This document shows positions 1-8,676 of a DNA stretch of 64,000 bases, in pieces. This stretch comes from Candidatus Marinamargulisbacteria bacterium (GTDB lineage Bacteria > Margulisbacteria > Marinamargulisbacteria > UBA817), in the NCBI GenBank assembly GCA_023262965.1, contig JALQXX010000002.1, positions 1 through 64,000 on the forward strand. Direction: 5' to 3'. Below the pieces are notes generated by a model. It was not told where the DNA came from. It ran no database searches and saw only the letters and a program-made list of their open reading frames with translations. Position numbers and translations under genes: made by a program. The number at the start of each line of letters is the position of its first letter. Position 1 is the first letter of the stretch.

Positions 1-294
1 CAGCCCCGCTTGAGCCAAAAGAAGCGCCGCCCCGGTTTTAGCCGGGTTTGCCCGCACATATCGCGCCGCGCTGCCACCTGCCGAACATATCGCACACAAG
101 GCATCCCGAAGCGCATTCCACACATCGGACTGGCGCGCAACGCCTGTTCCGGAAGGGTGTTGGACAGGTTCCGTTGACCCCTTCGGATGAACTACAGTAT
201 TCGCCCCCCCGTCTACATTTCTTCGCTGGCTCGACGAACCGACTGCTTGGGGGCGAGACAAACTCACCGGTGATGGGGGAAGAACAGATGGCAT
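1..294 (-). CDS. Partial hypothetical protein, 5' part only
   Basis: An open frame of 98 codons runs from an ATG at 294 to the window edge with no stop, so the C-terminus lies outside. The start is well supported: on the minus strand AAGGAG (around 302-308) sits about 8 bases upstream. The first ~50 residues are rich in Ser, Pro, Gly and Gln and look disordered. From about residue 55 the composition changes to an Ala-rich segment beginning SDVWNALRDALCAIC that looks helical. A run of seven G at 204-210 is read in frame, so no frameshift is needed. I do not recognise a family. It lies 229 bases downstream of the TrpD2-like gene on the same strand, in its own AT-rich promoter-like gap. Confidence 0.6.
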   Translation of the reverse strand, partial: MPSVLPPSPVSLSRPQAVGSSSQRRNVDGGANTVVHPKGSTEPVQHPSGTGVARQSDVWNALRDALCAICSAGGSAARYVRANPAKTGAALLLAQAGL

Positions 295-522
295 AATAAT
301 AACTCCTTTATTAATACTATTTTTAATAACTTAAATTTGCTAAGCAGCTAAACGCAACTATACAAAAAATCCTTACCCCATATATCGAATAACAAAAAAC
401 AAATCTTGCAACGATCTTTAAATTCACAGTTCCCAACACACATTTAGCGGCAAATTCTCACCAAAAACCGCCCCCCTCCCGTTTTTATGGCCCCCAACAA
501 CGCCGAGGCATGGCTCACGCCA
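295..522. other. Intergenic region, AT-rich
   Basis: This is the gap between the end of the TrpD2-like gene and the start of the partial gene at 294. Bases 300-440 are strongly AT-rich and include the Shine-Dalgarno of the 294 gene. On the minus strand a TATAGT hexamer lies near 357-362, but no convincing -35 accompanies it. No small ORF or RNA gene was recognised. Confidence 0.4.
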
Positions 523-1791
523 TCAATCCAGCGCGCCCCGCTCCCAATGGGCCACCGCCCGACCCGACGAAACCGCCTGAGTCACCCGCTCCCACACCGC
601 ATCCCGATCCATCCCCAGCGCCTGGGTTATTGCCACCACCTGATAGCCCAAATAGGCCGTTATCGCCGCATCCGCTCCACGCAAGCCCTGAAGGCCTTTT
701 TCAAGGGTATGTGCCGGATCCGCTTCGGGAATCGATGCCGCCGAAACCCCCACTGTCGCCGGGGCCATAAAATCATGCCGCACGGATTCGTTGGCATCCG
801 CCACAATAAAGGGTGTGCGCCGATCAAAGGGAAGCAGTGTTGACCCTTCCACCCCACGCACCAATAATAGCCGTGAAAACACCCCAATGCGCTGAATAAT
901 ATCGATGGTTTTTTGCTTGTAGGGCGGGTGGGTAAATCCGGTAACGCAGAGTGTCTGTTGGGCCGACAGGGGGCACAGCCACTTTTCAATCGTCGCCAAG
1001 ACCGGCCGCTTTACCATCGCCTGCCGCAATGGCACCAACGCATGCAAGGACGGGCAAAAAATGGATTGGTCCACATACCCCCACCCAATGGTTGGATCCA
1101 TAATGGATTGGGCCACGCGATCCAATGCCATAAACGGATTTTTCCCCGCCTGTAGCAGCAAATTATGGGTGGATAACCCGCGTTTGGGCGATACCGCCTT
1201 CACCCCATGCAGCACACAGGGGAGCCCAATCGCCCCCAGCAACGCGGCCACAAAGGGCTGTAAAAAATAGTTCCGATTGAACCCATCATAGGGCGTTGCC
1301 ATGTCAATCAACAGGGGACAATCCACCGTAATGCGCGCTGTTTTTGACCGAAAATACGTATAAAAGGCCACATTTTCATCCAAGGTCTCTTCTCGAAGCC
1401 GCAAACTTTCTAAAAGAGCGGCCACATCATACCCCGGCTGCCGACCCTCAAAAAACGCATCCAATGTAGCCTGTATCACCGACGCGGACAAGGCCTCCCC
1501 ACGCATGGATCGATGAACCGGTGTGTCACCCGGCTGACACAAAGCATGCAACGCCGTTGGCACCAGCGTCGCGTAATCCGATTGAACCCGTTGCCACGCC
1601 GCCGCTTCCGCCGCTGTTGCGGGCAATTGTTGCCACGCCACCAACAGGGTCGCAAGGGTTTCCAATACGGCATCCGGATGATTCATATGGGTCAACACAA
1701 AGTCCAAATCCGCATCATCCATGTGTTTACTCATGGTTTTCCCGGTTCCTTTTTGTTTTAGTATCGCCACAAATCGATCCTGAATACGCAT
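523..1791 (-). CDS. TrpD2/YbiB-like glycosyltransferase-fold protein
   Basis: This 422-residue protein has the overall layout of anthranilate phosphoribosyltransferase (helical N-domain, then an alpha/beta domain). HGVKAVSPKRG at 195-205 aligns with the HGNRxxSxxxG region of TrpD. The PRPP-binding GTGGDG loop is replaced by MATPYDG at 164-170, which is how the YbiB/TrpD2 branch differs from true TrpD. YbiB-type proteins do not make tryptophan, and E. coli YbiB binds nucleic acid. Tryptophan genes are absent here, which agrees with a non-biosynthetic role. The first ATG is at 1791, but a second ATG at 1734 (MSKHMDD) has an AAGG-containing purine stretch upstream and may be the true start. Exact function unknown. 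Confidence 0.7.
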   Translation of the reverse strand: MRIQDRFVAILKQKGTGKTMSKHMDDADLDFVLTHMNHPDAVLETLATLLVAWQQLPATAAEAAAWQRVQSDYATLVPTALHALCQPGDTPVHRSMRGEALSASVIQATLDAFFEGRQPGYDVAALLESLRLREETLDENVAFYTYFRSKTARITVDCPLLIDMATPYDGFNRNYFLQPFVAALLGAIGLPCVLHGVKAVSPKRGLSTHNLLLQAGKNPFMALDRVAQSIMDPTIGWGYVDQSIFCPSLHALVPLRQAMVKRPVLATIEKWLCPLSAQQTLCVTGFTHPPYKQKTIDIIQRIGVFSRLLLVRGVEGSTLLPFDRRTPFIVADANESVRHDFMAPATVGVSAASIPEADPAHTLEKGLQGLRGADAAITAYLGYQVVAITQALGMDRDAVWERVTQAVSSGRAVAHWERGALD

Positions 1792-1864
1792 TACTGTGAA
1801 TTATCGTATCAAAAAAATCGGTTGTCCATACTAAAAAATGCCATCTTCCTGTACACTAACAGTT

Positions 1865-3082
1865 ATGCAAGACGATGTATTTCAACCCATTGATCGTGCC
1901 ATTGCCGATATTGCGAACGGCAAAATGGTGATAGTTGTGGACGACGAAGACCGCGAAAACGAAGGGGACCTGGTAATGGCGGCCCAATTCGCCACCCCAG
2001 AAGCCATCAATTTTATGATCAAATACGCCAAAGGCCTGGTATGCGTTCCCGCAACCGATACCATACTCAATACATTTGATTTAAAGCAAATGGTGTCCGA
2101 TAACAAAGAAGGATTGAAAACCGCCTTTACCGTATCCATCGATGGTGCGCAAAAACACGGTATTACAACGGGCATATCCGCCCAAGAGCGTGCCAAAACC
2201 ATTCAATTATTTATTTCCCCAACCAGCACCCGTGATGATATTGTATCCCCCGGCCACATATTCCCCTTACGTGCCCGCGAAATGGGCGTCTTAAAACGTG
2301 CCGGACACACCGAAGCCGCTGTTGACTTGGCCCGATTGGCTGGCTTGCAACCCGCCGGCGTTATTTGCGAAATTATTAAAGACGACGGCACCATGGCGCG
2401 TCGCGATGAATTGATTCTTTTTGCAAAAGAACATAACTTAACACTAATAACCATTAAAGATTTGATTCATTACCGCATTCAAACCGAACGGTTTATCAGC
2501 CTTGTTGAAACCGTGGATATGCCCACCGCCAACGGCCATTTTAAACTGACGTGTTTTGAAGATAAAATCAACAAAAAATACCACTACGCCCTAACCATGG
2601 GCAGCTGGAAAGCCGGCGACCCCATTATAGTCCGCGTCCATTCCGAGTGTTTAACGGGCGATGTGTTTGGCTCCCAACGCTGCGATTGCGGCCCGCAACT
2701 GGAAACCGCCATGCAAATGATTGCTGATCACGGTCAGGGGGCCATATTATACATGAGTCAAGAAGGCCGGGGCATTGGTATCGCCAACAAACTGCGCGCT
2801 TATAAACTGCAGGAGCAGGGGGCCGATACCGTTGAAGCCAACGAAAAATTGGGATTTAAAGCCGATCTGCGCGATTATGGGGTTGGGGCCCAAATGCTTT
2901 TGGAACTTAACATCACCAAACTGCGCCTCATTACCAACAATCCCAAAAAAATTATTGGCATTCAAGGCTACGGACTCGAGGTGGTTGAGCGCATTCCCAT
3001 TTCCATTGCTCCCGGCAAACACAATCAATCCTACTTGGCCACCAAGGCCAAAAAATTGGGGCATTTAATCGGTGACCATTAA
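1865..3082 (+). CDS. ribBA: RibBA: DHBP synthase / GTP cyclohydrolase II
   Basis: Bifunctional cytosolic enzyme that starts both branches of riboflavin synthesis. The N-terminal half makes 3,4-dihydroxy-2-butanone 4-phosphate from ribulose 5-phosphate; the C-terminal half opens GTP. The DHBP synthase domain (about 5-200) carries the acidic loop DDEDRENEGD at 26-35 and the RAGHTEA segment. The cyclohydrolase domain (about 210-400) has the zinc cysteines in ECLTGDVFGSQRCDCG (C262, C273, C275) and the QEGRGIG loop. Length (about 405 aa) is normal. An in-frame ATG at 1838 would add nine residues, but family members begin close to 1865. The 3' end overlaps ribH by 11 bases. Only about 70 bases separate it from the divergent upstream gene, leaving no room for an FMN riboswitch. 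Confidence 0.95.
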   Translation: MQDDVFQPIDRAIADIANGKMVIVVDDEDRENEGDLVMAAQFATPEAINFMIKYAKGLVCVPATDTILNTFDLKQMVSDNKEGLKTAFTVSIDGAQKHGITTGISAQERAKTIQLFISPTSTRDDIVSPGHIFPLRAREMGVLKRAGHTEAAVDLARLAGLQPAGVICEIIKDDGTMARRDELILFAKEHNLTLITIKDLIHYRIQTERFISLVETVDMPTANGHFKLTCFEDKINKKYHYALTMGSWKAGDPIIVRVHSECLTGDVFGSQRCDCGPQLETAMQMIADHGQGAILYMSQEGRGIGIANKLRAYKLQEQGADTVEANEKLGFKADLRDYGVGAQMLLELNITKLRLITNNPKKIIGIQGYGLEVVERIPISIAPGKHNQSYLATKAKKLGHLIGDH

Positions 3083-3575
3083 TCAAACCGGCACCCCCGA
3101 CCATTTTGAATACCCGCGCAATCACACGACGGGCTCATTGGATGGTCGCTTGTTGCGTATTGGGATTGTCTGCGCGCGTTTCAACGAATTCATTACCAAA
3201 TCCCTACTGATGGGGGCCATAAGCGGCCTTAGCGATCACCATGTATCCGACGCCAATCACCACACGTACTGGGTGCCCGGGGCCTTTGAAATCCCGTTGA
3301 TGATGAGCCATATCATGCCCACCTACGATGCGGTTATTGCACTCGCCTGCGTTATTAAAGGCGATACCGCCCATTTTGATTATGTGTGCGATGCGGTGAC
3401 CCAAGGGGTTCTTCAGGTATCCTTACAACACCAAAAACCCGGTATATTTGGGGTATTAACCACCGATACCGTAGACCAAGCCCTCGAACGCGCACGCCCC
3501 CATAGCCCGTCCAATAAAGGCTATGAAGCGGCCCTAACCGCTATTGAAATGGCCAACGCCCTAACCACTCTATAA
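3072..3575 (+). CDS. ribH: 6,7-dimethyl-8-ribityllumazine synthase
   Basis: Condenses the RibA- and RibB-derived intermediates into lumazine, the penultimate step of riboflavin synthesis. The 167-residue protein shows the family landmarks in order: ARFNEFIT near residue 36, WVPGAFEIP near 66, the ALACVIKGDTAHFDY substrate loop, and a C-terminal NKGYEAALTAIEMANAL helix. It starts with GTG inside the last codons of ribBA (11-base overlap), so translation is probably coupled. The N-terminus is about 15-20 residues longer than in minimal homologues. Riboflavin synthase and RibD are not in this window. Confidence 0.95.
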   Translation: MTINQTGTPDHFEYPRNHTTGSLDGRLLRIGIVCARFNEFITKSLLMGAISGLSDHHVSDANHHTYWVPGAFEIPLMMSHIMPTYDAVIALACVIKGDTAHFDYVCDAVTQGVLQVSLQHQKPGIFGVLTTDTVDQALERARPHSPSNKGYEAALTAIEMANALTTL

Positions 3576-3593
3576 GAATTCCTAAAATTAACC

Positions 3594-4310
3594 TTACTTA
3601 ATGGGAAATCGCAGTCGTTGAATGGCCGCCGCATAATCCGTCGATTTAAATAAATAGGACGCTGAAATAAGAACCGTTGCCCCCGCATCGATCAATGCCT
3701 TGGCATTGGTGGCGGTTACCCCACCATCTACCTTAATGGGGCCATCGTAATAACGGCGCAATTCCCGTATTTTGGGAAGTGTTTGGGGAATAAATGGCTG
3801 CCCCGAAAACCCGGGATGAACACTCATTACCAACACACTATCCACCGCATCCAGTACCGGGACAATGGCCGACACCGGGGTATCGGGGTTGATGGTGATC
3901 CCCACCCCAATGGCTTGATCCCGCAATTGGCGACTATGGTCACGAAACCGATCCGCATCCATGTGGGCTACCCGCCGAGACGCCCGGGTGATCTGATCAT
4001 GGGCCACCGATTCGTACCCATAGGCCTCCGCATGAATGCACAAATCCGTGACCCCGGCCTGAATGTATTGATCAAAAAATAACCACGGGGCGTCCATCAT
4101 CAAATGGGCATCCAAGGGCACCTGTGCGACATCCGCAATGGCCGCTATCACGGGGGGGCCAAACGAAATGCATGGCGCCATGTGGTTATCCATCACATCC
4201 AAATGCCAACTATCGACCCCTGCCGCTTCCATGCGACCAATATCTGTTGCTAAATGCAAAAAATTAGCGGATAAAACACTTCCTGAAATTTTTATGGTAT
4301 TATTACTCAT
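3594..4310 (-). CDS. rpe: Ribulose-phosphate 3-epimerase
   Basis: Interconverts ribulose 5-phosphate and xylulose 5-phosphate in the pentose phosphate pathway, and so feeds the RibB substrate pool. The 238-residue TIM-barrel shows SxxSANFLHL near the N-terminus, WHLDVMDNHMAPCISFGP (metal-binding H and D), HLMMDAPWLFF, the VHPGFSGQPFIP loop and VDGGVT near the C-terminus. Its ATG lies one base from the divergent MerR start at 4312. A minus-strand TATAGT at 4319-4324 ends eight bases before the ATG and there is no Shine-Dalgarno, which suggests a nearly leaderless message whose promoter lies inside the neighbouring gene. It converges on ribH with 18 bases between stops. Confidence 0.95.
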   Translation of the reverse strand: MSNNTIKISGSVLSANFLHLATDIGRMEAAGVDSWHLDVMDNHMAPCISFGPPVIAAIADVAQVPLDAHLMMDAPWLFFDQYIQAGVTDLCIHAEAYGYESVAHDQITRASRRVAHMDADRFRDHSRQLRDQAIGVGITINPDTPVSAIVPVLDAVDSVLVMSVHPGFSGQPFIPQTLPKIRELRRYYDGPIKVDGGVTATNAKALIDAGATVLISASYLFKSTDYAAAIQRLRFPIK

Positions 4311-4324
4311 TATGAAGAACTATA
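4298..4324. promoter_or_regulatory. Overlapping divergent promoters of rpe and merR
   Basis: The rightward extended -10 (TGG + TATTAT, 4295-4303) lies inside the first codons of rpe. The leftward -10 (TATAGT on the minus strand, 4319-4324) lies inside the first codons of the MerR gene. The two start codons are one base apart (4310 and 4312). No good -35 was found for either promoter. Confidence 0.45.
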
Positions 4325-5289
4325 AGTCGGAAATTCCAAAAGATCTAGGGTCGGGGACACAAATATTTAAAATGAAGGAGGTTATTGAACGATTAAATGT
4401 AACGCCTCGAACCGTTCGGTATTATGAGTCGGAAGGTCTTGTGGGTGACGTAAAGCGAAGCCTTGGCTTTACACGATATTTTACCGAGTCAGACATTAAC
4501 CGGCTCAGAGAGGTTCTGACCTTAAAACAAAAAGGCTATAAAATCTCTGATATAAAAGAAATATTTGCCGAAAGATACCCTAAAAATGAGGTGCTAGATC
4601 CATTGGACGTGAGCATTCAGGACGCATTGTTGGATGCGAATGATTTAAAAAAATGCGCCCAATATAATGTGGATGTGGTTAAGACCGAACTGGTTTTTGA
4701 CCATATGACGGTTAGTCACACAGACTGGCAAAATGTGCAATCCACTGAATTTTTAAAGCCCTTCAAAATGAACAATTTGAATAAACCAAAAAACAAAACC
4801 TACATTAGTGTCCCAACAAATACCGCCTCATGGACCGGTTGTGGGCACCGTGCCATTGCTCATTACATCTTGAATAAGCGCGACGAGGTGTCCTCCATTA
4901 CAAAAAACATCCCCCAGTACATCGATAATTTAACGGAATGGTTTATATTGCCCGTTGAATATAGTATGGATTACCGGTATTTAACAGACTTGGAGAAAAG
5001 TATTATTGTAGAAAAAAGACACCACAATGTTACCGAGTCCGTCATTTTATTTGAATCGGAATTGGAGCGATTTTTAGAAAAAGAAATTAAAGATGCATCA
5101 TTGCATAGTCATCGATTGGTGCAACAGGTGTTGTTCCAATGCGATCCGAAAGGACCTCACTACACGTGGCTCACATCGTTGATTCACAAATCGGTGCCCC
5201 ACAAAGATATTTTAAAAATTGAACCCGTTTTTCCTGCATACAGAGAATCTGTTGGCACATTACACGGGAGTTTTTTAGCGTTGTTTTAA
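4312..5289 (+). CDS. MerR-family transcriptional regulator
   Basis: A DNA-binding regulator with the MerR winged helix: IERLNVTPRTVRYYESEGLV at about residues 24-43, then SLGFTRYFTESDINRL and LTLKQKGYKISDIKEIF. A ~200-residue C-terminal region of unknown fold follows and may bind an effector. It contains no cysteine cluster like that of metal-sensing MerR proteins, though CGHRAIAHYI near residue 180 is notable. An extended -10 (TGG then TATTAT at 4298-4303) ends eight bases before this ATG and supports it; an ATG at 4372 would begin right at the HTH. Its stop lies inside the 3' end of the convergent aminopeptidase gene (15-base overlap). Targets are unknown; divergent rpe is the obvious candidate. 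Confidence 0.8.
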   Translation: MKNYKSEIPKDLGSGTQIFKMKEVIERLNVTPRTVRYYESEGLVGDVKRSLGFTRYFTESDINRLREVLTLKQKGYKISDIKEIFAERYPKNEVLDPLDVSIQDALLDANDLKKCAQYNVDVVKTELVFDHMTVSHTDWQNVQSTEFLKPFKMNNLNKPKNKTYISVPTNTASWTGCGHRAIAHYILNKRDEVSSITKNIPQYIDNLTEWFILPVEYSMDYRYLTDLEKSIIVEKRHHNVTESVILFESELERFLEKEIKDASLHSHRLVQQVLFQCDPKGPHYTWLTSLIHKSVPHKDILKIEPVFPAYRESVGTLHGSFLALF

Positions 5290-6609
5290 GCGCGCTTCAA
5301 TGGCGTCACAGGTTTTCGGAATGGCCTGTGTCAACACCCGGTTTTCATTGGGCAAAATTAAAACATTGTCTTCGATACGAATGCCAATGGTAACCGTTTC
5401 CCCATACATAGTAAATGTCCCATAGATGCCCGGCTCAATGGTGATAATACTGTGAGGAGGTAGGGGTTTATGGCGGTACGCTCGGTGCGCATCGCCATCG
5501 TGCACTTGAATGCCCAGCAAGTGCCCAATGGTATGGGGCTTGTGGGTGTAGGGGCGCTGACAATGCCCCCCCGTGGCTTTCAATAAACGGGCTAACGCAT
5601 CTTCCAAAAAAGACCAGGCAAATTGATCCAATGCATCCAGTGTCACCCCCGCTCGAATGCGCTCAATGGTTGCGGCTTGTGTATCGAGCACAAGACCCAT
5701 CAAGGCCCGTTGTATGGGGGAATACGTTTTGCCGGCGGGAATGGTTCGCGATACATCCGTACACATGGTCCCCCACCGCAATCCAAAATCCATCAAAATC
5801 ATATCTGTTGAAGCGATGGCGGCACTGTTATCGGTATAGTGCAATATGGCGGCATTCTGATTGGTTGCCACAATAGGGGAAAATGCCAGGCCATAGGGCG
5901 TTTGGCGCAATAATTCCCCCACAAGAGTGCCCGCCAATTGTGTTTCGGAAGCATATGGGTGCTGTGCCAAAACGCAATCAAACGCCGCCGCGGTTTTGGC
6001 GATACCCGCTGTTATGGCCTGAATAGCGGGTTCATCATGAATGACGCGAGTGGCATCCATATGCGGCCCTATACATGCCGATTGCCCCTGGTGCCGTTTA
6101 ATATAGCGACACAGCTGATGATGTTCATCGCCATGACGAGTGAGTCTGGTAATAGGAATACCCCATGTTACGGAAGGGTGTATTCGTGATTTAAGCAAGC
6201 TATAAAACGACGCAATCGGGTGAATGTCGGTGAACCCCAAGGCGGCTAAAAAATCATGGGTATTGGGATCCCCATACCCCAAGTAACGACCTTCCCAAAA
6301 CTGTTTTTCTTGTGAAAAATTAGGTAAAAATACATGTTGGGACCTTGATTCCAAAATAATCCGAAGATCCGTTTGATTAATACCCGTTAAAAACAATAAA
6401 TCACTGGTTTGATACACCGGCTGATAGCACGTGGCCCATTCATAGTGACGATTGGGGCCCGTACCCGGCCCTAAAAAAATCAGCGGCCCGCCCCAATGGG
6501 CGATCAGGGCCTCCCGACGCGCTTTGTAACGACGCACGCTATCCCCAAACGATTGGCCATCGGTTATCCATAGTGGCGGTGCTGGTATCCATGGTTCTCG
6601 CCTGGGCAT
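5275..6609 (-). CDS. pepP: Xaa-Pro aminopeptidase (M24B)
   Basis: A dinuclear-metal peptidase that removes an N-terminal residue preceding proline; probably cytosolic, as no signal peptide is seen. The 444-residue protein has the PepP N-domain (about 20-180) and a pita-bread catalytic domain. All five metal ligands are visible: D274 (LMDFG), D285 (CTDVSRT), H363 (HTIGHLLG), E392 (TIEPGIY) and E413 (RIEDN). H370 in QVHD matches the usual second histidine. The start is supported by a minus-strand TACAAT at 6616-6621, six bases upstream of the ATG, with GTGACG 17 bases further; there is no Shine-Dalgarno, so the mRNA is probably leaderless. The 3' end overlaps the convergent MerR gene. Confidence 0.92.
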   Translation of the reverse strand: MPRREPWIPAPPLWITDGQSFGDSVRRYKARREALIAHWGGPLIFLGPGTGPNRHYEWATCYQPVYQTSDLLFLTGINQTDLRIILESRSQHVFLPNFSQEKQFWEGRYLGYGDPNTHDFLAALGFTDIHPIASFYSLLKSRIHPSVTWGIPITRLTRHGDEHHQLCRYIKRHQGQSACIGPHMDATRVIHDEPAIQAITAGIAKTAAAFDCVLAQHPYASETQLAGTLVGELLRQTPYGLAFSPIVATNQNAAILHYTDNSAAIASTDMILMDFGLRWGTMCTDVSRTIPAGKTYSPIQRALMGLVLDTQAATIERIRAGVTLDALDQFAWSFLEDALARLLKATGGHCQRPYTHKPHTIGHLLGIQVHDGDAHRAYRHKPLPPHSIITIEPGIYGTFTMYGETVTIGIRIEDNVLILPNENRVLTQAIPKTCDAIEARLKQR

Positions 6610-6615
6610 GGTGGC

Positions 6616-6644
6616 ATTGTAATTTATTTCAATGAATACGTCAC
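6616..6644 (-). promoter_or_regulatory. pepP promoter, leaderless type
   Basis: Reading leftwards, GTGACG (6639-6644) is followed after 17 bases by TACAAT (6616-6621). Six bases then lead to the ATG at 6609, so transcription should begin at or within a base or two of the start codon. Confidence 0.5.
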
Positions 6645-7045
6645 GCTACATGATAATTTCTCTTGATTTATTAGCGGATTCCAATTTTAATAAACACGTG
6701 GTTTACATATTAGTAACAGCACTTCTATTGCGTATATTAATGGACTTGTGTTTTAAATTATCCGTTCAAGGCGTATCGTTTGAATCCCAGCCATTAAAGA
6801 GTGCTATGATTATTTTAAAATCCCCGGCGTTATGGGCAGCAATTGTTATGGCAACGGTGAATTTTTGGTTATGGGCCATGGTGTTATCGTATTACGATCT
6901 TAGTTTTGCGTACCCATTATTCAGTATTTGCTTTGCACTGATTATGATCAGTGGGCGTATTTTTTTTAATGAATCCTTAGATGCGTATAAATTAGTGGGA
7001 ATTGGCTGCATCTTGGCCAGTTCAGCGGTATTGGTGTTGGGATAA
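6632..7045 (+). CDS. SMR/EamA-like small membrane transporter, subunit 1
   Basis: A 137-residue protein with four predicted membrane helices (about 23-45, 62-80, 85-105, 112-136), the size and layout of small multidrug-resistance and ArnE/ArnF-type half transporters. The LSYYDLSFAYPLFSI stretch resembles the helix-3 region of that superfamily. It is followed by a paralogous small membrane protein whose ATG shares one base with its stop codon, so the two probably form an antiparallel heterodimer as in paired SMR or ArnEF systems. The first ~15 residues are polar and the true start may be one of the internal ATGs. The substrate cannot be read from sequence; lipid-linked sugars, polyamines or drugs are all possible. 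Confidence 0.7.
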   Translation: MNTSRYMIISLDLLADSNFNKHVVYILVTALLLRILMDLCFKLSVQGVSFESQPLKSAMIILKSPALWAAIVMATVNFWLWAMVLSYYDLSFAYPLFSICFALIMISGRIFFNESLDAYKLVGIGCILASSAVLVLG

Positions 7046-7449
7046 TGCGAATTTTTTTATATATTATTATGCCAATTATCACGACCGTCTGCGGTGAGTT
7101 TTTACTAAAAATAGCTGTGGGATCAACCCCGCTATCCTTTGGCTGGGATACCTTGGTCCTGTTGTATACATCCCCTCTAATATTGGCCGGCGTGGCATTA
7201 ATTTTGCTATCTGCGACCTTATGGGTTATGGGAATGAGTCGGTTTCAGCTGTCATTTATGTATCCTTTTTTAAGTATTAACTATGTTATTATTGTTGTTG
7301 GCTCTGAATGGCTTTTGGGTGAAGACGTTCGTCTAAATCGCTATATTGCTATGGGCTTAATTATTGTTGGATTGGTGATTATTTCAAAAAGTAACAATCG
7401 CCAAATACAAGAAACCGCAAAGGAGATCTCTAATGACACAACCCCATGA
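7045..7449 (+). CDS. SMR/EamA-like small membrane transporter, subunit 2
   Basis: A 134-residue partner of the preceding gene with four membrane helices and a short polar C-terminal tail. SRFQLSFMYPFLSINYVIIVVGSEWLLGE parallels the YYDLSFAYPLFSI segment of subunit 1, which suggests an ancient duplication. The conserved Glu near residue 18 (CGEFLLKIA) sits in helix 1 where SMR proteins have their essential glutamate; subunit 1 has Asp and Lys there (MDLCFKLS). The start codon overlaps the previous stop (TAATG). Its last codons overlap the next gene's start by 17 bases, so all three are probably one transcript. Confidence 0.7.
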   Translation: MRIFLYIIMPIITTVCGEFLLKIAVGSTPLSFGWDTLVLLYTSPLILAGVALILLSATLWVMGMSRFQLSFMYPFLSINYVIIVVGSEWLLGEDVRLNRYIAMGLIIVGLVIISKSNNRQIQETAKEISNDTTP

Positions 7450-8641
7450 TTCGGTATCCCAATTAATCTCGGGCATTCAACCCAGTATTACCATGAGCAT
7501 TACGGCACTCGCCGCCTCATTGCGCGCATCGGGTAAACCGGTTATTGGTTTTGGCGCCGGGGAACCCGATATGGATACCCCCGAACCCATTAAGGCCGCC
7601 GCGATTGCAGCCATTCACGGTGGGAAGAGCAAATACACCCCCGCCTCCGGCCTTCCTGAACTAAAGTCCGCTATCGTAAATCGCTTGCATGCGGATTACG
7701 GCATTGATTACACGCCCCAAAATATTGTGGTGTCCTGTGGGGCGAAACACAGTTTGCACAATGTATTTTTGGCCATTTTAAACCCCGGTGACGAGGTGAT
7801 TGTTTCCGCCCCCTATTGGGTAAGCTATCCCGAGCAAATTGCTTTAGCTGGTGGGCGAATGATTTCGGTGTCCACCACGGTTGAGTCTGATTTTAAAATG
7901 ACTGTTGGTCAGCTAAACGCCCATTTGTCGTCAAAAACCAAAGCGATTGTCCTCAATTCCCCCTCGAATCCAACCGGTTCAGTTTACACCGAATCGGAAT
8001 TACGCGCCATCTGTGATTGGGCCGTGGCCCATGATCTGTGGATTGTGTCGGATGAAATTTACGATAAACTGATTTACGACACCACCCATGTAAGCGTGCC
8101 CTCCTTATCGGAAGCTATTAAAAAACGCTGTATTTTGGTGAATGGGGTATCCAAGTCCTATGCCATGACCGGCTGGCGCATTGGCTTTTTTGCGGCTCCG
8201 GCGCCCATTAGTGACGCCGTGTCTCGACTGCAATCCCACACCACCTCCAATCCAACATCCATTGCCCAATATGCCGCTATTGCCGCGTATACCATGGACC
8301 AGTCTCTGGTACACGATATGGTTGCGGTGTTTAAACGACGGCGCGACACCATGGTTGAGCGGCTTCGTACCATCCCTGGCATTACCATGAATACCCCCGC
8401 GGGCGCTTTTTACGCCTATCCAAAAATTGCAAATTTATTTGGAAAAAGTACAACAAATGGGCACAAGTTAACGGACTCCTTGTCCTTTTGTGAACAATTA
8501 TTATCGGATGCCTTGGTCGCCTGCATTCCAGGAATTGGGTTTGGCCTGGACGGATACATGCGATTGTCTTACGCGACATCCGATAGCGCCATTGCCGAAG
8601 GGCTGGACCGCCTGGACGCGTGGGTTCGTCGTTTGGCATAA
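7433..8641 (+). CDS. aspC: Class I PLP aminotransferase, aspartate type
   Basis: Transfers amino groups between aspartate (or a related amino acid) and 2-oxoglutarate using pyridoxal phosphate. The 402-residue protein is the subgroup 1b type: GAGEPDMDTP near 42, NSPSNPTG at 175-182, SDEIYDKLIYD (D207) and the PLP lysine K241 in VSKSYAMTGWR. AAGGAG about seven bases upstream gives a clear Shine-Dalgarno even though the start lies inside the transporter gene. The same transcript ends at a strong terminator at 8677. A second, distinct class I aminotransferase is at 37658. Aspartate specificity is inferred from family resemblance. Confidence 0.88.
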   Translation: MTQPHDSVSQLISGIQPSITMSITALAASLRASGKPVIGFGAGEPDMDTPEPIKAAAIAAIHGGKSKYTPASGLPELKSAIVNRLHADYGIDYTPQNIVVSCGAKHSLHNVFLAILNPGDEVIVSAPYWVSYPEQIALAGGRMISVSTTVESDFKMTVGQLNAHLSSKTKAIVLNSPSNPTGSVYTESELRAICDWAVAHDLWIVSDEIYDKLIYDTTHVSVPSLSEAIKKRCILVNGVSKSYAMTGWRIGFFAAPAPISDAVSRLQSHTTSNPTSIAQYAAIAAYTMDQSLVHDMVAVFKRRRDTMVERLRTIPGITMNTPAGAFYAYPKIANLFGKSTTNGHKLTDSLSFCEQLLSDALVACIPGIGFGLDGYMRLSYATSDSAIAEGLDRLDAWVRRLA

Positions 8642-8676
8642 ATCTTTCATGTACATAATTTGGGAAGAGCAGTATT

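Noticed and set aside
204-210. Run of seven G (minus strand) in the first gene as a frameshift site
   Set aside because: Counting codons from the ATG at 294 shows the frame stays open through the run to the window edge, so no indel or slippage is needed.
487-1799. Several Pro/Arg-rich open frames on the plus strand opposite the TrpD2-like gene
   Set aside because: They are antisense shadows of a well-supported gene, with no ribosome sites and low-complexity products.
1792-1864. FMN riboswitch upstream of ribBA
   Set aside because: The gap is too short and none of the conserved RFN-element sequences are present.
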